From Alphaproteobacteria bacterium (GTDB lineage Bacteria; Pseudomonadota; Alphaproteobacteria; Micropepsales; Micropepsaceae): 64,000 nt of DNA. Positions 17,114-25,482 of the stretch are shown here, one piece after another. Within the stretch, counting starts at the first letter, position 1, and each line of letters opens with the position of its first letter. Under the pieces are notes generated by a model, which saw only the letters and a list, made by a program, of their open reading frames with translations, did not search any database and was not told where the DNA came from. Both the position numbers and the translations under genes were made by a program. The stretch is from positions 124,001-188,000 of the forward strand of contig JAJPHG010000012.1 of the NCBI GenBank assembly GCA_021325375.1, in the 5' to 3' direction.

Positions 17114-18084
17114 CACATTCTCCCCTTGCGCGCGATGGCGCGCCTGGCGGCCTCGGCGATGCTCTTGGAGCCCAGCCCGAACATCACGGCCAGCTCTTCC
17201 GGCTCGCCCGAGGCGCCGAACACGTCCTTCACGCCGACGAACTCGATGGGGCAGGGATAGGTGAGCGCGAGCGATTCCGCGACCGCGCCGCCCAGCCCGC
17301 CGAGGATGTTGTGGTCCTCCGCGGTGACGATGGCGCCGGTCTCCTTCGCGCAGCGCTCCAGAAGCACCGCGTCGATGGGCTTGATCGTCGCCATGTTGAC
17401 GACGCGGGCGTGGATGCCGTCCTCGGCCAGGACCTGCGCCGCCTCGACGGCGCGCGCGACCTCGACGCCGCAGGCGACGATGGTGACGTCATTGCCGCCG
17501 CGCACGATCCGGCCTTTGCCGATCTCGAAGGTGTGGTCGTCGCCGAAGACGCGCCTGGCGGGGCTGCGGCCGGTGCGCATGTAGACGGGGCCGTCGAATT
17601 CCAGGATGGCGCGGGTCGCGAGTGCGGTCTCGATCGGATCGGCGGGCGAGATCACGGTCATGCCCGGGATCGCGCGGAACGCGGCGATGTCCTCCAGCGC
17701 CTGCGCCGAGCCGCCGTCGGGGCCGACGTCGAGACCCGGATGGCTGGCGACGATCATCGCATTGCGCTTGCAATAAGCGAGCGACAGCCGCGCCTGCTCG
17801 ACCGCGCGCAGGCAGAACACCGCGAACGTCGTGACCACGGGAAGAAGTCCGACCGCAGCGAGGCCGCCCGCCGCCGCCATCATGTTCTGCTCGGCGATGC
17901 CGAATTGCAGGAAGCGCTCGGGATGGCTTTTGCGGAAATGATGCACGCCGGTGCCGCCGGCGATGTCGGCGTCGAGCACCACGAGCTTGGGGAATTCGTC
18001 CGCGAGGCCCGACAACGCCTTGCCGAACGCTTCGCGCAGCGAGTCGCCGCTGGAGCCGATGAGCGCGGGGGCTTCAGACGCCAT
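17113..18084 (-). CDS. Transketolase, C-terminal subunit
   Basis: 323 residues, the pyrimidine-binding and C-terminal domains of a split transketolase. Visible: VLDADIAGGTGVHHFR, FGIAEQNMMAAAGGLA (the catalytic Glu of the pyrimidine domain lies in GIAEQNM), GPDGGSAQALEDIA, and VVTAEDHNILGGLGG. ATG at 18084 follows GGGAG and overlaps the N-subunit stop by 11 bases. Split transketolases in sugar clusters may serve dedicated ketose chemistry rather than the pentose phosphate pathway. Confidence 0.87.
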   Translation of the reverse strand: MASEAPALIGSSGDSLREAFGKALSGLADEFPKLVVLDADIAGGTGVHHFRKSHPERFLQFGIAEQNMMAAAGGLAAVGLLPVVTTFAVFCLRAVEQARLSLAYCKRNAMIVASHPGLDVGPDGGSAQALEDIAAFRAIPGMTVISPADPIETALATRAILEFDGPVYMRTGRSPARRVFGDDHTFEIGKGRIVRGGNDVTIVACGVEVARAVEAAQVLAEDGIHARVVNMATIKPIDAVLLERCAKETGAIVTAEDHNILGGLGGAVAESLALTYPCPIEFVGVKDVFGASGEPEELAVMFGLGSKSIAEAARRAIARKGRM

Positions 18085-18988
18085 CGAGATACTCCCTGAT
18101 CTCTTTATGCGTGGCACCCAGCGCGGTGAGCGCGTCATCGGCCTGCTCGCGGGTGAGCTTCACGCTGCCGTGCCAGGCGGGCATGTTCTCCATGTACGGC
18201 ACGCCCTTGCCCTTGACGGTGTGGGCGATGATGACGCTCGGGCGGTCATGCGTGGCGCCGGCGCGGCGGAAGGTCTTGAGCAGCGCGGACACGTCGTGGC
18301 CGTCGATCTCGGCGACCGCCCAGTCGAAGGCGCGCCATTTCGCGGCCAAAGGCTCCAGCCGCATGATCTCGTCGTTGCGCGCGTCGCTCTGCAGCTTGTT
18401 GTAGTCGATGATGGCGCAGAAATTGTCGAGCTTGTGATGCGCCGCGCACATCGCGCCTTCCCATACCTCGCCCTCCTGCAACTCGCCGTCGCCCAAGAGC
18501 GCATAGACGCGCGCGGAGCTGTTCTGGAGCTTGAGCCCCATCGCCATGCCGAGCGCGACGGAGAATCCCTGGCCGAGCGAGCCGGTGCTCGTCTCCACCC
18601 AGGGCAGGTCGCCGATATGGGGATGGCCCTGGAAAGGGCTTCCGAACTTGCGCAGCTTGAGCGAGGCCAGCTTGTCGCAGTAGCCGTGATGGGCGCCGAC
18701 GGCATAGAGCGCAGGCGCCGCGTGTCCCTTGGACAGCACAAAGCGGTCGCGCATGGGATCGTGCGGCGATCCGGGCCAGGTGTTGAGCTCGGCGCCGAAC
18801 AATGTCGCCAGGATGTCGGCACAGGACAGCGAGCCACCCGGATGGCCCGAGCCCGCATGATAGATCGACGCGATCACGTGCTGGCGCACGAAGCGCGCGG
18901 CGAGCGCGATCTCCTGCTCCAGATCGCGCGCGGGCGGAGGTGCTGCCTCGCGCCTGCTGGTGATGACGGCTTTCGGTGCGAAGGCCAT
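18074..18988 (-). CDS. Transketolase, N-terminal subunit
   Basis: 304 residues, the thiamine-diphosphate domain. SIYHAGSGHPGGSLS and LSKGHAAPALYAV are the classic N-terminal motifs. The TPP/Mg motif is LLGDGELQEGEVWEG followed by DYNKLQS. It pairs with the C-terminal half just downstream. The start is the ATG at 18988, 9 bases after the methyltransferase would start reading in the operon order (methyltransferase stop at 18998). Confidence 0.88.
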   Translation of the reverse strand: MAFAPKAVITSRREAAPPPARDLEQEIALAARFVRQHVIASIYHAGSGHPGGSLSCADILATLFGAELNTWPGSPHDPMRDRFVLSKGHAAPALYAVGAHHGYCDKLASLKLRKFGSPFQGHPHIGDLPWVETSTGSLGQGFSVALGMAMGLKLQNSSARVYALLGDGELQEGEVWEGAMCAAHHKLDNFCAIIDYNKLQSDARNDEIMRLEPLAAKWRAFDWAVAEIDGHDVSALLKTFRRAGATHDRPSVIIAHTVKGKGVPYMENMPAWHGSVKLTREQADDALTALGATHKEIREYLDGV

Positions 18989-18997
18989 GCTTGGTCC

Positions 18998-20170
18998 TTA
19001 TGCGGCTAGGCGCGTGTGCGCGCGGGTGAGAAGGTCGCTGTAGAAGAGGATCTCGGCATGCGGCGCGAGCGTCTTGGCCTCAGCCTCGATCTCGCGCGCG
19101 AAATCGCGCGACATCACGATGACGACGCCGGCGTCGCTTTCGGCCAGCGCGTCGGGGCTCGCAAGCGCGCAGCCGTGGCGCTCGCCGACCAGCGGCTTCA
19201 GATGCGTGTCGATGAGGAGCGAAAGCGCGCGCGGATCGAAATTGCCATGCACGACCAGGCTGTCGAACAGCCGTCCCGCGCCCCACAGCGCAACGCCCTG
19301 CGGCGCAAGGCGCGCGATCTCGGCGGCGACCGCGGTCAGCGCCATCAGGTTGCGCGCCCGCGTCGCGATGTAGTGCGCGATCAGCTTTTCGGCCGCGTCG
19401 GCCTCTGCGCCGCCGGTCACCGCTAGCGGCGCGGCAAAGGCTTTCTTGCGCGCGACGAAGAGCAGGTTCGAGCGGTCGCGCGCGTCGGGCTGCTCGACGA
19501 TCTCGAAGCCCGCCTCCTCGATCATGCGCGCCAGCGTACCTTGCGAGAAATGATAGAGATGCTTGTCGATGAACCATTCTTCGACGATGTCGTCATTGCC
19601 GAGGAACGCGATGTTGGGTGCGTCCAGGACGAGCAATCCGCCATCCTTCAGCACGCGGGCGTGATCGGCGAGCACGCGCGCGGGATGGGCGAGATGCTCG
19701 ATCGTGTGGCAGGAATGGACGATGTCGAAACGGCCGGTTTCCAGCGCAGCGTCCTCGATGCGCGATGCGATCAGCTCGGTGCGCGGAAGGTCCGCGCAGG
19801 ACTGGACGACGCGTTCGTCGGGCTCGAGTGCTACGAGCTGTGCGTTGGGTGCTGTGGCGAGGAACGCTTTGGCGAAGCTGCCGCGGTTGGAGCCGACGTC
19901 GAGAGCTGCGAACTCCTTCGACAGATCGGCATGGCGCGCGAGCGCGTCGAGCGCGGCTTTGGTGCGGAAGCCCTTGCCGTAGCGCACATTGCCCCAATTG
20001 GCGCCGCTGGAGACGGCGGCCGATGCCCGAGGCGCGCGGTCGATGCGCGGCAGGCTCTGCACCAATCCGCAATGCGCGCACAGATGCACATTCAGGTTCC
20101 GCGTCGAGCCTTCGGGCTTGTAGACGGGCTTGAGGCTGTCGGTGCTGCACAGTTCGCAAAGTTCTGACAT
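18998..20170 (-). CDS. Class I SAM-dependent methyltransferase, zinc-finger type
   Basis: 390 residues. The N-terminal cysteines (CELCSTD, CAHCGLVQ) form a putative zinc site. The SAM domain has FAALDVGSNRGSFAKAFL and FDIVHSCHTIEHLAHP. The C-terminal Rossmann-like third (VALWGAGRLFDSLV) is as in NDP-hexose C-methyltransferases. This three-part plan fits sugar C-methyltransferases such as the TylC3 type. It is first in the minus-strand run that continues with the transketolase. ATG at 20170. Confidence 0.8.
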   Translation of the reverse strand: MSELCELCSTDSLKPVYKPEGSTRNLNVHLCAHCGLVQSLPRIDRAPRASAAVSSGANWGNVRYGKGFRTKAALDALARHADLSKEFAALDVGSNRGSFAKAFLATAPNAQLVALEPDERVVQSCADLPRTELIASRIEDAALETGRFDIVHSCHTIEHLAHPARVLADHARVLKDGGLLVLDAPNIAFLGNDDIVEEWFIDKHLYHFSQGTLARMIEEAGFEIVEQPDARDRSNLLFVARKKAFAAPLAVTGGAEADAAEKLIAHYIATRARNLMALTAVAAEIARLAPQGVALWGAGRLFDSLVVHGNFDPRALSLLIDTHLKPLVGERHGCALASPDALAESDAGVVIVMSRDFAREIEAEAKTLAPHAEILFYSDLLTRAHTRLAA

Positions 20171-20269
20171 GACGGTTTCCCGCAAAGGAGCCGGTAACCA
20201 TCTTCCGCCGCTCAGCGTTAATAATTCACTACGCGAGCCCGCAACCGCCGTTGATCTTTCCCCCAAATC

Positions 20270-20372
20270 GTCATGGCCGGGGCTTGTCCCGGCCATTCAT
20301 AAACTCACTGCGAAACCGGTGAGTATGGATGGCGTCGGTACGCTGTCGCTACCGACCAAGGGCGGCCATGAC
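20270..20372. repeat. Palindromic intergenic element with covarying hairpin, copy D
   Basis: 103 bp, ends GTCATGGCCGG... and ...GGCCATGAC. It contains a 23-nt hairpin at 20334-20356 with the fixed CGCTGTCGC centre and stem GTCGGTA/TACCGAC. It lies between the methyltransferase promoter region and the sulfotransferase gene. Confidence 0.75.
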
Positions 20373-20388
20373 GGGTGGGGCTGTCTTG

Positions 20389-21219
20389 CTAATAGTTGAC
20401 GACATATTCGTCGCGTTCGGCATAGCCGAGCAGGTCCATCATCGGCTGCGCGATGCGCTCGAAAGTGACCCGTTGCGTGTCGCCGAGCGGGCGATCCTGC
20501 GGCCGGTTGACGTTGTGCGGCCGCGCGAAGACGCGGAAATGCTCGTCGCGCCAGGAAAGGCCCAGGAACTCGAACAGCGAGCGCGTCAATGCCGGCGACA
20601 CCAGCATGTCCTCCAGCCGCACGAACATGTGCCTTTCGTCCGGAAGCTTCGCCAGCGCGTCCATGATGACGCGGTTCACCTCCGCCCAGTGCCAGGCGAT
20701 GCGGCCGAACTGGTCGAAGCGCTGGAACGCCTCGCGCACGGGATCGTCGGGCCGGGGCAGCGGCCACCAGTACTTCTTCTCGGGCGGGGGCGCGGGCGCG
20801 CCCTGCTCGACATGGGCGCGCAGCACCTGTGTCGAGCGGTCGTCGTAGCACTCGTCGCCGAGCTTGTTGAAATAAGAGCCGGCGACCTTGCGCCCGTCGC
20901 GCACCAGATGGACGAAACGCGCCTGCGGCAGCAGCGCCGCCAGATCGGGGATCAGCCAGGAGAGCTTGTTTGAGGAATCGCCCCAGTGCGGCGCCTCGCT
21001 GCAGCGGATCGCGCTCGCATAGGTGGCGTCCAGGATTTGCCGCGCCTGCGCGTCGTCTGCCAGCCCCAGATAACGGCGCACGGCCAAGGGCTGAACGATG
21101 TTCACCATGTACTCGTGATGCATCTCCACATGGCCTGCCCCCGACAGCACCTTGTGCAGCATCGCCGTTCCCGAACGGCCGCTGGAGACGATGAAAAACG
21201 CAGCTGTGTCCGCGCCCAT
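20389..21219 (-). CDS. Sulfotransferase family protein
   Basis: 276 residues. The 5'-phosphosulfate loop is IVSSGRSGTAMLHKVL and the 3'-phosphate motif is HLVRDGRKVAGSYFN, both diagnostic of PAPS-dependent sulfotransferases. Likely sulfates a carbohydrate, perhaps the flagellar glycan or a surface polysaccharide. ATG at 21219 chosen; the frame is open upstream but lacks homology. It is divergent from the NeuB-like gene. Confidence 0.85.
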   Translation of the reverse strand: MGADTAAFFIVSSGRSGTAMLHKVLSGAGHVEMHHEYMVNIVQPLAVRRYLGLADDAQARQILDATYASAIRCSEAPHWGDSSNKLSWLIPDLAALLPQARFVHLVRDGRKVAGSYFNKLGDECYDDRSTQVLRAHVEQGAPAPPPEKKYWWPLPRPDDPVREAFQRFDQFGRIAWHWAEVNRVIMDALAKLPDERHMFVRLEDMLVSPALTRSLFEFLGLSWRDEHFRVFARPHNVNRPQDRPLGDTQRVTFERIAQPMMDLLGYAERDEYVVNY

Positions 21220-21230
21220 GGTACCCCTCG

Positions 21231-21245
21231 TTAACCCTCTTTTAG
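21231..21245. promoter_or_regulatory. CtrA-like box, imperfect
   Basis: TTAA-CCCTCTT-TTAG in the divergent region of the sulfotransferase and NeuB-like genes: the CtrA spacing with one mismatch in the right half. Confidence 0.35.
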
Positions 21246-21286
21246 CCAAACAGGTTTTAGAAACGGTTAAAGACGAGGTTCGAATC

Positions 21287-22156
21287 ATGCGGCGCGGTCC
21301 CTTGTTCATCGCCGAAGCGTCCAGCAATCACGGGCGCGATCTCGCCCGCGCGCTCGCCTTCGTCGACGCGGCGGCGGATGCCGGCTGCGACGCGGTCAAG
21401 TTCCAGCTCTTCAAGATCGACCGGATGTTCGCGCCCGAGATCCTGGCGCAAAGCGAAAAGCACCGCGCAAGGCGGCAATGGGAGCTGCCGCGCGAGCATC
21501 TGGCCCCCCTCGCCGAACACTGTTTGAAGCGGCGAATACAGTTCTCCTGCACGCCCTTCTACCTGGAAGCGGTCGAGGAACTCAGGCCTTTCGTGGCCTT
21601 CTACAAGATCGCGTCCTACGAGCTTCTGGTGGCGGATCTGCTCAAGGCCTGCGCGCGGACGGGCAAGCCCATCGTGCTGTCGACCGGCATGGCGACGATG
21701 CCCGAGATCGTCGCGGCCGCGAAAACCCTGCGCGACGCCGGCGCGAAGGACGTCACGCTGCTGCATTGCGTCTCCGCCTATCCCACGCCCGCCGCCGAGG
21801 CGAACCTCGCCGCCATCGAGGCGCTGCGCGTGGCCACCGGCTGTCCGGCCGGGTGGTCCGACCACACGCGAAGGCCCGCGGTCATCGAGCGCGCGGTGCA
21901 TCGCTGGGGTGCGAGCGTGGTGGAGTTCCATCTCGACCTCGACGGCCAGGGCGCGGAATACGCTTCCGGCCATTGCTGGCTGCCGGACGAGATCCAGCCT
22001 GTCATCGCGCGCATCCGCGAAAGCCTTGTCGCCGACGGCGAAGGCTTCAAGGGTCCGCAGCCGTCCGAGCTTGCCGACCGCGACTGGCGCGCCGATCCGC
22101 TCGACGGCATGCGCCCGCTTCGTCATATCCGCGCCCAATGGGTACCGGCTGCATGA
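21287..22156 (+). CDS. NeuB/PseI-type nonulosonate synthase without SAF domain
   Basis: 289 residues. Condenses PEP with a six-carbon amino sugar in the family. N-terminal FIAEASSNHGRDLARAL, then DAVKFQLFK, FSCTPFYLEAVEEL, KIASYELL, VLSTGMATMPEI, LLHCVSAYPTP and WSDHTRRPAV are all NeuB signatures. It ends about 50-60 residues short of ordinary NeuB/PseI proteins: the C-terminal SAF (antifreeze-like) domain is absent. ATG at 21287 preferred over the longer open frame. The stop overlaps the next ATG (ATGA). Confidence 0.85.
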   Translation: MRRGPLFIAEASSNHGRDLARALAFVDAAADAGCDAVKFQLFKIDRMFAPEILAQSEKHRARRQWELPREHLAPLAEHCLKRRIQFSCTPFYLEAVEELRPFVAFYKIASYELLVADLLKACARTGKPIVLSTGMATMPEIVAAAKTLRDAGAKDVTLLHCVSAYPTPAAEANLAAIEALRVATGCPAGWSDHTRRPAVIERAVHRWGASVVEFHLDLDGQGAEYASGHCWLPDEIQPVIARIRESLVADGEGFKGPQPSELADRDWRADPLDGMRPLRHIRAQWVPAA

Positions 22157-23943
22157 GCACGCGCGAGCATCTTCGCATCGTCGCGGTCATCCAGGCCCGC
22201 ATGGGCTCGACGCGCCTGCCCGGCAAGGTGCTCAAGCCCGTCGCCGGCCAGCCGCTGCTCTGGCATATCGTCCATCGCCTGAAAGCCTCGCACCTGATCG
22301 AGGAAGTGGCCGTCGCCACCACCACCCATCCGCGCGACGACGCCATCGTCGAGTTCGGACAGCTCCACGGCGTCACCGTCGTGCGCGGGCCGGAAGACGA
22401 CGTGCTGGCCCGCTTCGCGCGCGCTGCGGAGGTGCTCGACGCCGACATCATCGTGCGCGTCTCATCCGATGCGCCGTTCATCGACGCGCCGTTCATCGAT
22501 CATCTCGTCGCTTCGATGATCGAGCAGGGTGGCGACTACGTGCTGCTGGAGGAAGGCGCGGTCACCGCGCATGAGGGCGTCGATCCGTTCACCCGCCGCG
22601 CGCTCGACAAGCTGATGATGGACGCGCATGGCGATGCGGTCGCGCGCGAGCACGTCACCGGCTATTTCAAGCTCCACCCCGATTTCGTGCCCATCGCGCG
22701 CGCCAAGCCGTTTCCGCCGCTGGCGCGCGAGGCGGGAAGGCTCACCATCGACACGCCGGACGACCTCGCCTTCGTCGAGGCGGTGCATGCCAGGCTCGAC
22801 GCCAAAGCCGGAGAGGCCTCGCTCGGCGATCTTCTGCTGCTGCTCGAACGCGAGCCGGCTTTGCGCACCAACGCGCATGTGAAGCAGAAGCAGCTGGGCC
22901 GCGCGGGTGGTCTTGCGCTCATCCGCTGCGACGGCGGAGGCTCGTTCGGCTACGGCCACGTCAAGCGCATGGTGGCGCTGGCGCGCGCGCTGCGCGACCG
23001 CGAGGGCATGGGCGTCGCGTTCGCCGTCAACGGCAGCGACGACGCGCTGGTGCCGATCCGCCGCGCCGGCTTCGAGGCGGAAGCGGTCGGCCCCGATATC
23101 GCCGCGCTGCGCCGCGCGATGAATGCGCGCAGTCCCGACATGCTCGTGCTCGATTGTCGCGAGGGCCCGTCGCGCGAAGAGGTCGCGAGCCTCGATGCGG
23201 ACATGGTCGCCGTCGTCGACGATGCGTCGGAACGGCGGCTCGCGGCCGACATCGCCTATTACCCACCCGTCCCGCAAGCGGAAGCGCTGGATTGGAGCGG
23301 CTCGCATTGCCTGGCCCGCATCGGCTGGGAATGGTCGCTTCTGGGCCTTTCGCAGACGCCGCCGCGCCCCAAGCCGATGTCGCCCAGGCCCACGCTCCTG
23401 GTCGCGATGGGCGGCAGCGATCCGCACGAGTTGACGCTGCGCATCGCGCGCGCGCTCACGCGCCTGGATCCCGTCTTCCGCGCGCGCTTCGTCATCGGGC
23501 CGGGCATGAAGGACCGCGAGAAGATCGCCGCGGCGATCGTCAAGCTCAAATCCAATTTCGAGACCATCGAGGGCGCCGACGACCTGGCGACGGAATATGC
23601 CTGCGCCGATCTCGCGCTCGCAGCCTTCGGCGTCACCGCCTACGAGCTCGCCTCCTACGGCGTGCCGGCGCTCTATCTTTGTCTGACGGAAGACCACGCG
23701 TTGTCGGCGTCGGCGTTCGAATATGCCGGCATGGGGATCTCGCTCGGGCTTGCGGAGCAGGCGGCGGACGAGCGCATCGCCAAATCGGTGCTCGCGCTCC
23801 TGGGCGACGCGCAGCGCCGCCGCGAGATGCATCAGGCCGGCCGCATGACAATCGACGGCAACGGCGCCGCGCGCATCGCAGCCGACCTCGCGGCCACGCT
23901 CGCCGCCAGGCGCGGGCTCAGCCGCGCGAAGGCAGCATCGTAA
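22153..23943 (+). CDS. Fusion: cytidylyltransferase (SpsF/PseF-like) + PseG/SpsG-like UDP-sugar hydrolase
   Basis: 596 residues. Residues ~1-235 are a sugar nucleotidyltransferase: VIQARMGSTRLPGKVL, then DAPFIDAPFID and LTIDTPDDLAFVEAV. Residues ~255-590 are GT-B-like as in PseG/SpsG: RCDGGGSFGYGHVKRM, VVDDASERRLAADI, LVAMGGSDPHELTLR and AFGVTAYELASYGVPAL. PseG removes UDP to free the sugar for the synthase and PseF makes the CMP-sugar, so one polypeptide carries the step before and the step after NeuB. The start overlaps the NeuB stop. The 3' end overlaps the convergent TPR gene by 26 bases. Confidence 0.85.
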   Translation: MSTREHLRIVAVIQARMGSTRLPGKVLKPVAGQPLLWHIVHRLKASHLIEEVAVATTTHPRDDAIVEFGQLHGVTVVRGPEDDVLARFARAAEVLDADIIVRVSSDAPFIDAPFIDHLVASMIEQGGDYVLLEEGAVTAHEGVDPFTRRALDKLMMDAHGDAVAREHVTGYFKLHPDFVPIARAKPFPPLAREAGRLTIDTPDDLAFVEAVHARLDAKAGEASLGDLLLLLEREPALRTNAHVKQKQLGRAGGLALIRCDGGGSFGYGHVKRMVALARALRDREGMGVAFAVNGSDDALVPIRRAGFEAEAVGPDIAALRRAMNARSPDMLVLDCREGPSREEVASLDADMVAVVDDASERRLAADIAYYPPVPQAEALDWSGSHCLARIGWEWSLLGLSQTPPRPKPMSPRPTLLVAMGGSDPHELTLRIARALTRLDPVFRARFVIGPGMKDREKIAAAIVKLKSNFETIEGADDLATEYACADLALAAFGVTAYELASYGVPALYLCLTEDHALSASAFEYAGMGISLGLAEQAADERIAKSVLALLGDAQRRREMHQAGRMTIDGNGAARIAADLAATLAARRGLSRAKAAS

Positions 23944-25384
23944 GCGTCTGCGCGAAGCACGACGACCAGTCGCCGCGCGTCTCGGGCATGACACAGGTGC
24001 AGGCGGGCGCGAGCGGCTCATGGCGCTCGCCGAAGCTCGTCCAGCTCGTGTCGTAGAGGACCTTGTAAGTCGCGACGCCGGCCGCGGCGGAAAGCCACGA
24101 CACCGCCGTCGGCGCGCTGACGACGGCATCGAGCGCGCTCAGCATCGCGCAGGCGCGGTCGAGCTCGTTCTTCTGGTCGATGCCCTGCGGCACGACGATG
24201 GCGCGTCCGCTGAGGTGCTCGAGCTCCGCGATCTCTTCCGCCGTCGCGTCGTATTGGGCCGAGACCACCGTGCCGTGCCATTCGCGCAGGAACGCGGCCC
24301 ACGCGGCAAGCGGGGCATATTGCAGCGCGCGATGGCCGCCGGTCTTGCCGCTGCGCCAGCAGATGCCGATGGCGGGGCCGGAGAAAACGTTTCGCCAGCG
24401 CGTGACTTCGTCCGCGTCAGGCACGAGATAGGCATGCGGCTTGGGAAACCGGTCGAGCGTGGGACGCAGGAAGCGCGGCAGCGTTCCCATCTCGATCGCG
24501 CAATTGGCGCCGCCGATGGTCTTCAGCCAGCCATAGCGCGTCGTGGTGACGCCGCCCTTCGTCTCGGCGTCCCAGGGCCGCACCGTCGCGTCCGGGAACG
24601 AACGCGCGAACAGGGAGACGAGACGCTTCTCGCATTCCAGGATCACCCGGCCCAGTTCGCCGATCATGCTCGCGAACATGATCTGGTCGCCGACGCCCTG
24701 TTCGGCCGTCACCAGAAGACGGCGCTGCTTGAGCGGGCTTCCGTCCCAGCGCGGCAGGCCGTGCTCGGCCACCGGCGCCTTGCCCGGGATCTTCAGCCGC
24801 GCGGCATAGTCGCGCCAGCCGTCTTTCAGGTTGCCGCGCAGCAGATGCAGCACGGCGCGGTTCATGCGCGCCTGGGCGTCGTCCTTCTCCCGGCGCAGCA
24901 CGCGGTCATAGAGCGCGAGGGCCGCGTCGACGTCGCCGTCATCGGCCAGGAGATCGGCGAGGTTGCCGAGCGCGGGCGCGTAGTCGGGCCTCAGCGCCAG
25001 CGCCTGGCGATAGTGCGCGGCGGCAGCCTCGCGCTCGCCCGTCTCGCGATGGACCGAGCCCAGGGTGAGCCAAAGCTCGGCGTGCTGTGGATGGCGGGCG
25101 AGGGCGGGCGCGAGCAGGCGCTCAGCCGCCTCGAACTGTCCCTGCGCGCGCAGGAGATTGGCGAGATTGACCAGCGCCTCCAGCCGGTCCGGCTCGGCGT
25201 CCAGGACGCGGCGGAAGAACGCCTCCGCCGGCCGCGAAAGCCCCAGCGCGCGCGCGGTATTGCCCAGCGCGAAGAGCACGCGAACATCGTTCGGCGAGCG
25301 GGCAAGCGCCTGCTCGAACCGCTCGATGGCAAGGGCGTGCCGGCCGCGGCCGGACAGAAGCAAGCCTTCGTCGTAAGGACTCAT
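23918..25384 (-). CDS. TPR protein with C-terminal glycosyltransferase-like domain, paralogue
   Basis: 488 residues. Residues ~1-190 are TPR units (AIERFEQALARSPNDVRVLF, LEALVNLANLLRAQGQFEAA). The C-terminal part shares landmarks with the gene at 5517: RRLLVTAEQGVGDQIMFASM, AIGICWRSGKTGG and VVSAPTAVSWLSAAAGV. It probably takes part in flagellin glycosylation or filament assembly; activity is unproven. Divergent from the FlaEY-like gene, sharing a region with a perfect CtrA-type box. Confidence 0.75.
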   Translation of the reverse strand: MSPYDEGLLLSGRGRHALAIERFEQALARSPNDVRVLFALGNTARALGLSRPAEAFFRRVLDAEPDRLEALVNLANLLRAQGQFEAAERLLAPALARHPQHAELWLTLGSVHRETGEREAAAAHYRQALALRPDYAPALGNLADLLADDGDVDAALALYDRVLRREKDDAQARMNRAVLHLLRGNLKDGWRDYAARLKIPGKAPVAEHGLPRWDGSPLKQRRLLVTAEQGVGDQIMFASMIGELGRVILECEKRLVSLFARSFPDATVRPWDAETKGGVTTTRYGWLKTIGGANCAIEMGTLPRFLRPTLDRFPKPHAYLVPDADEVTRWRNVFSGPAIGICWRSGKTGGHRALQYAPLAAWAAFLREWHGTVVSAQYDATAEEIAELEHLSGRAIVVPQGIDQKNELDRACAMLSALDAVVSAPTAVSWLSAAAGVATYKVLYDTSWTSFGERHEPLAPACTCVMPETRGDWSSCFAQTLTMLPSRG

Positions 25385-25408
25385 GGCTCTCTCGTCGCAT
25401 GGCGGGAT

Positions 25409-25423
25409 TTAAGGCGGCGTTAA
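25409..25423. promoter_or_regulatory. CtrA-type box
   Basis: TTAA-GGCGGCG-TTAA, a perfect match to the CtrA consensus TTAA-N7-TTAA, between two divergent flagellar-associated genes. Confidence 0.65.
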
Positions 25424-25440
25424 GCACGTTCCGCCCGGGC

Positions 25441-25455
25441 TTAGCGCGGCATTAA
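25441..25455. promoter_or_regulatory. Second CtrA-like box, one mismatch
   Basis: TTAG-CGCGGCA-TTAA, 28 bases upstream of the FlaEY-like ATG and 32 bp from the perfect box (three helical turns). Confidence 0.4.
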
Positions 25456-25482
25456 GGGCCGGCGCGCGATAGTCGTCCCGTT

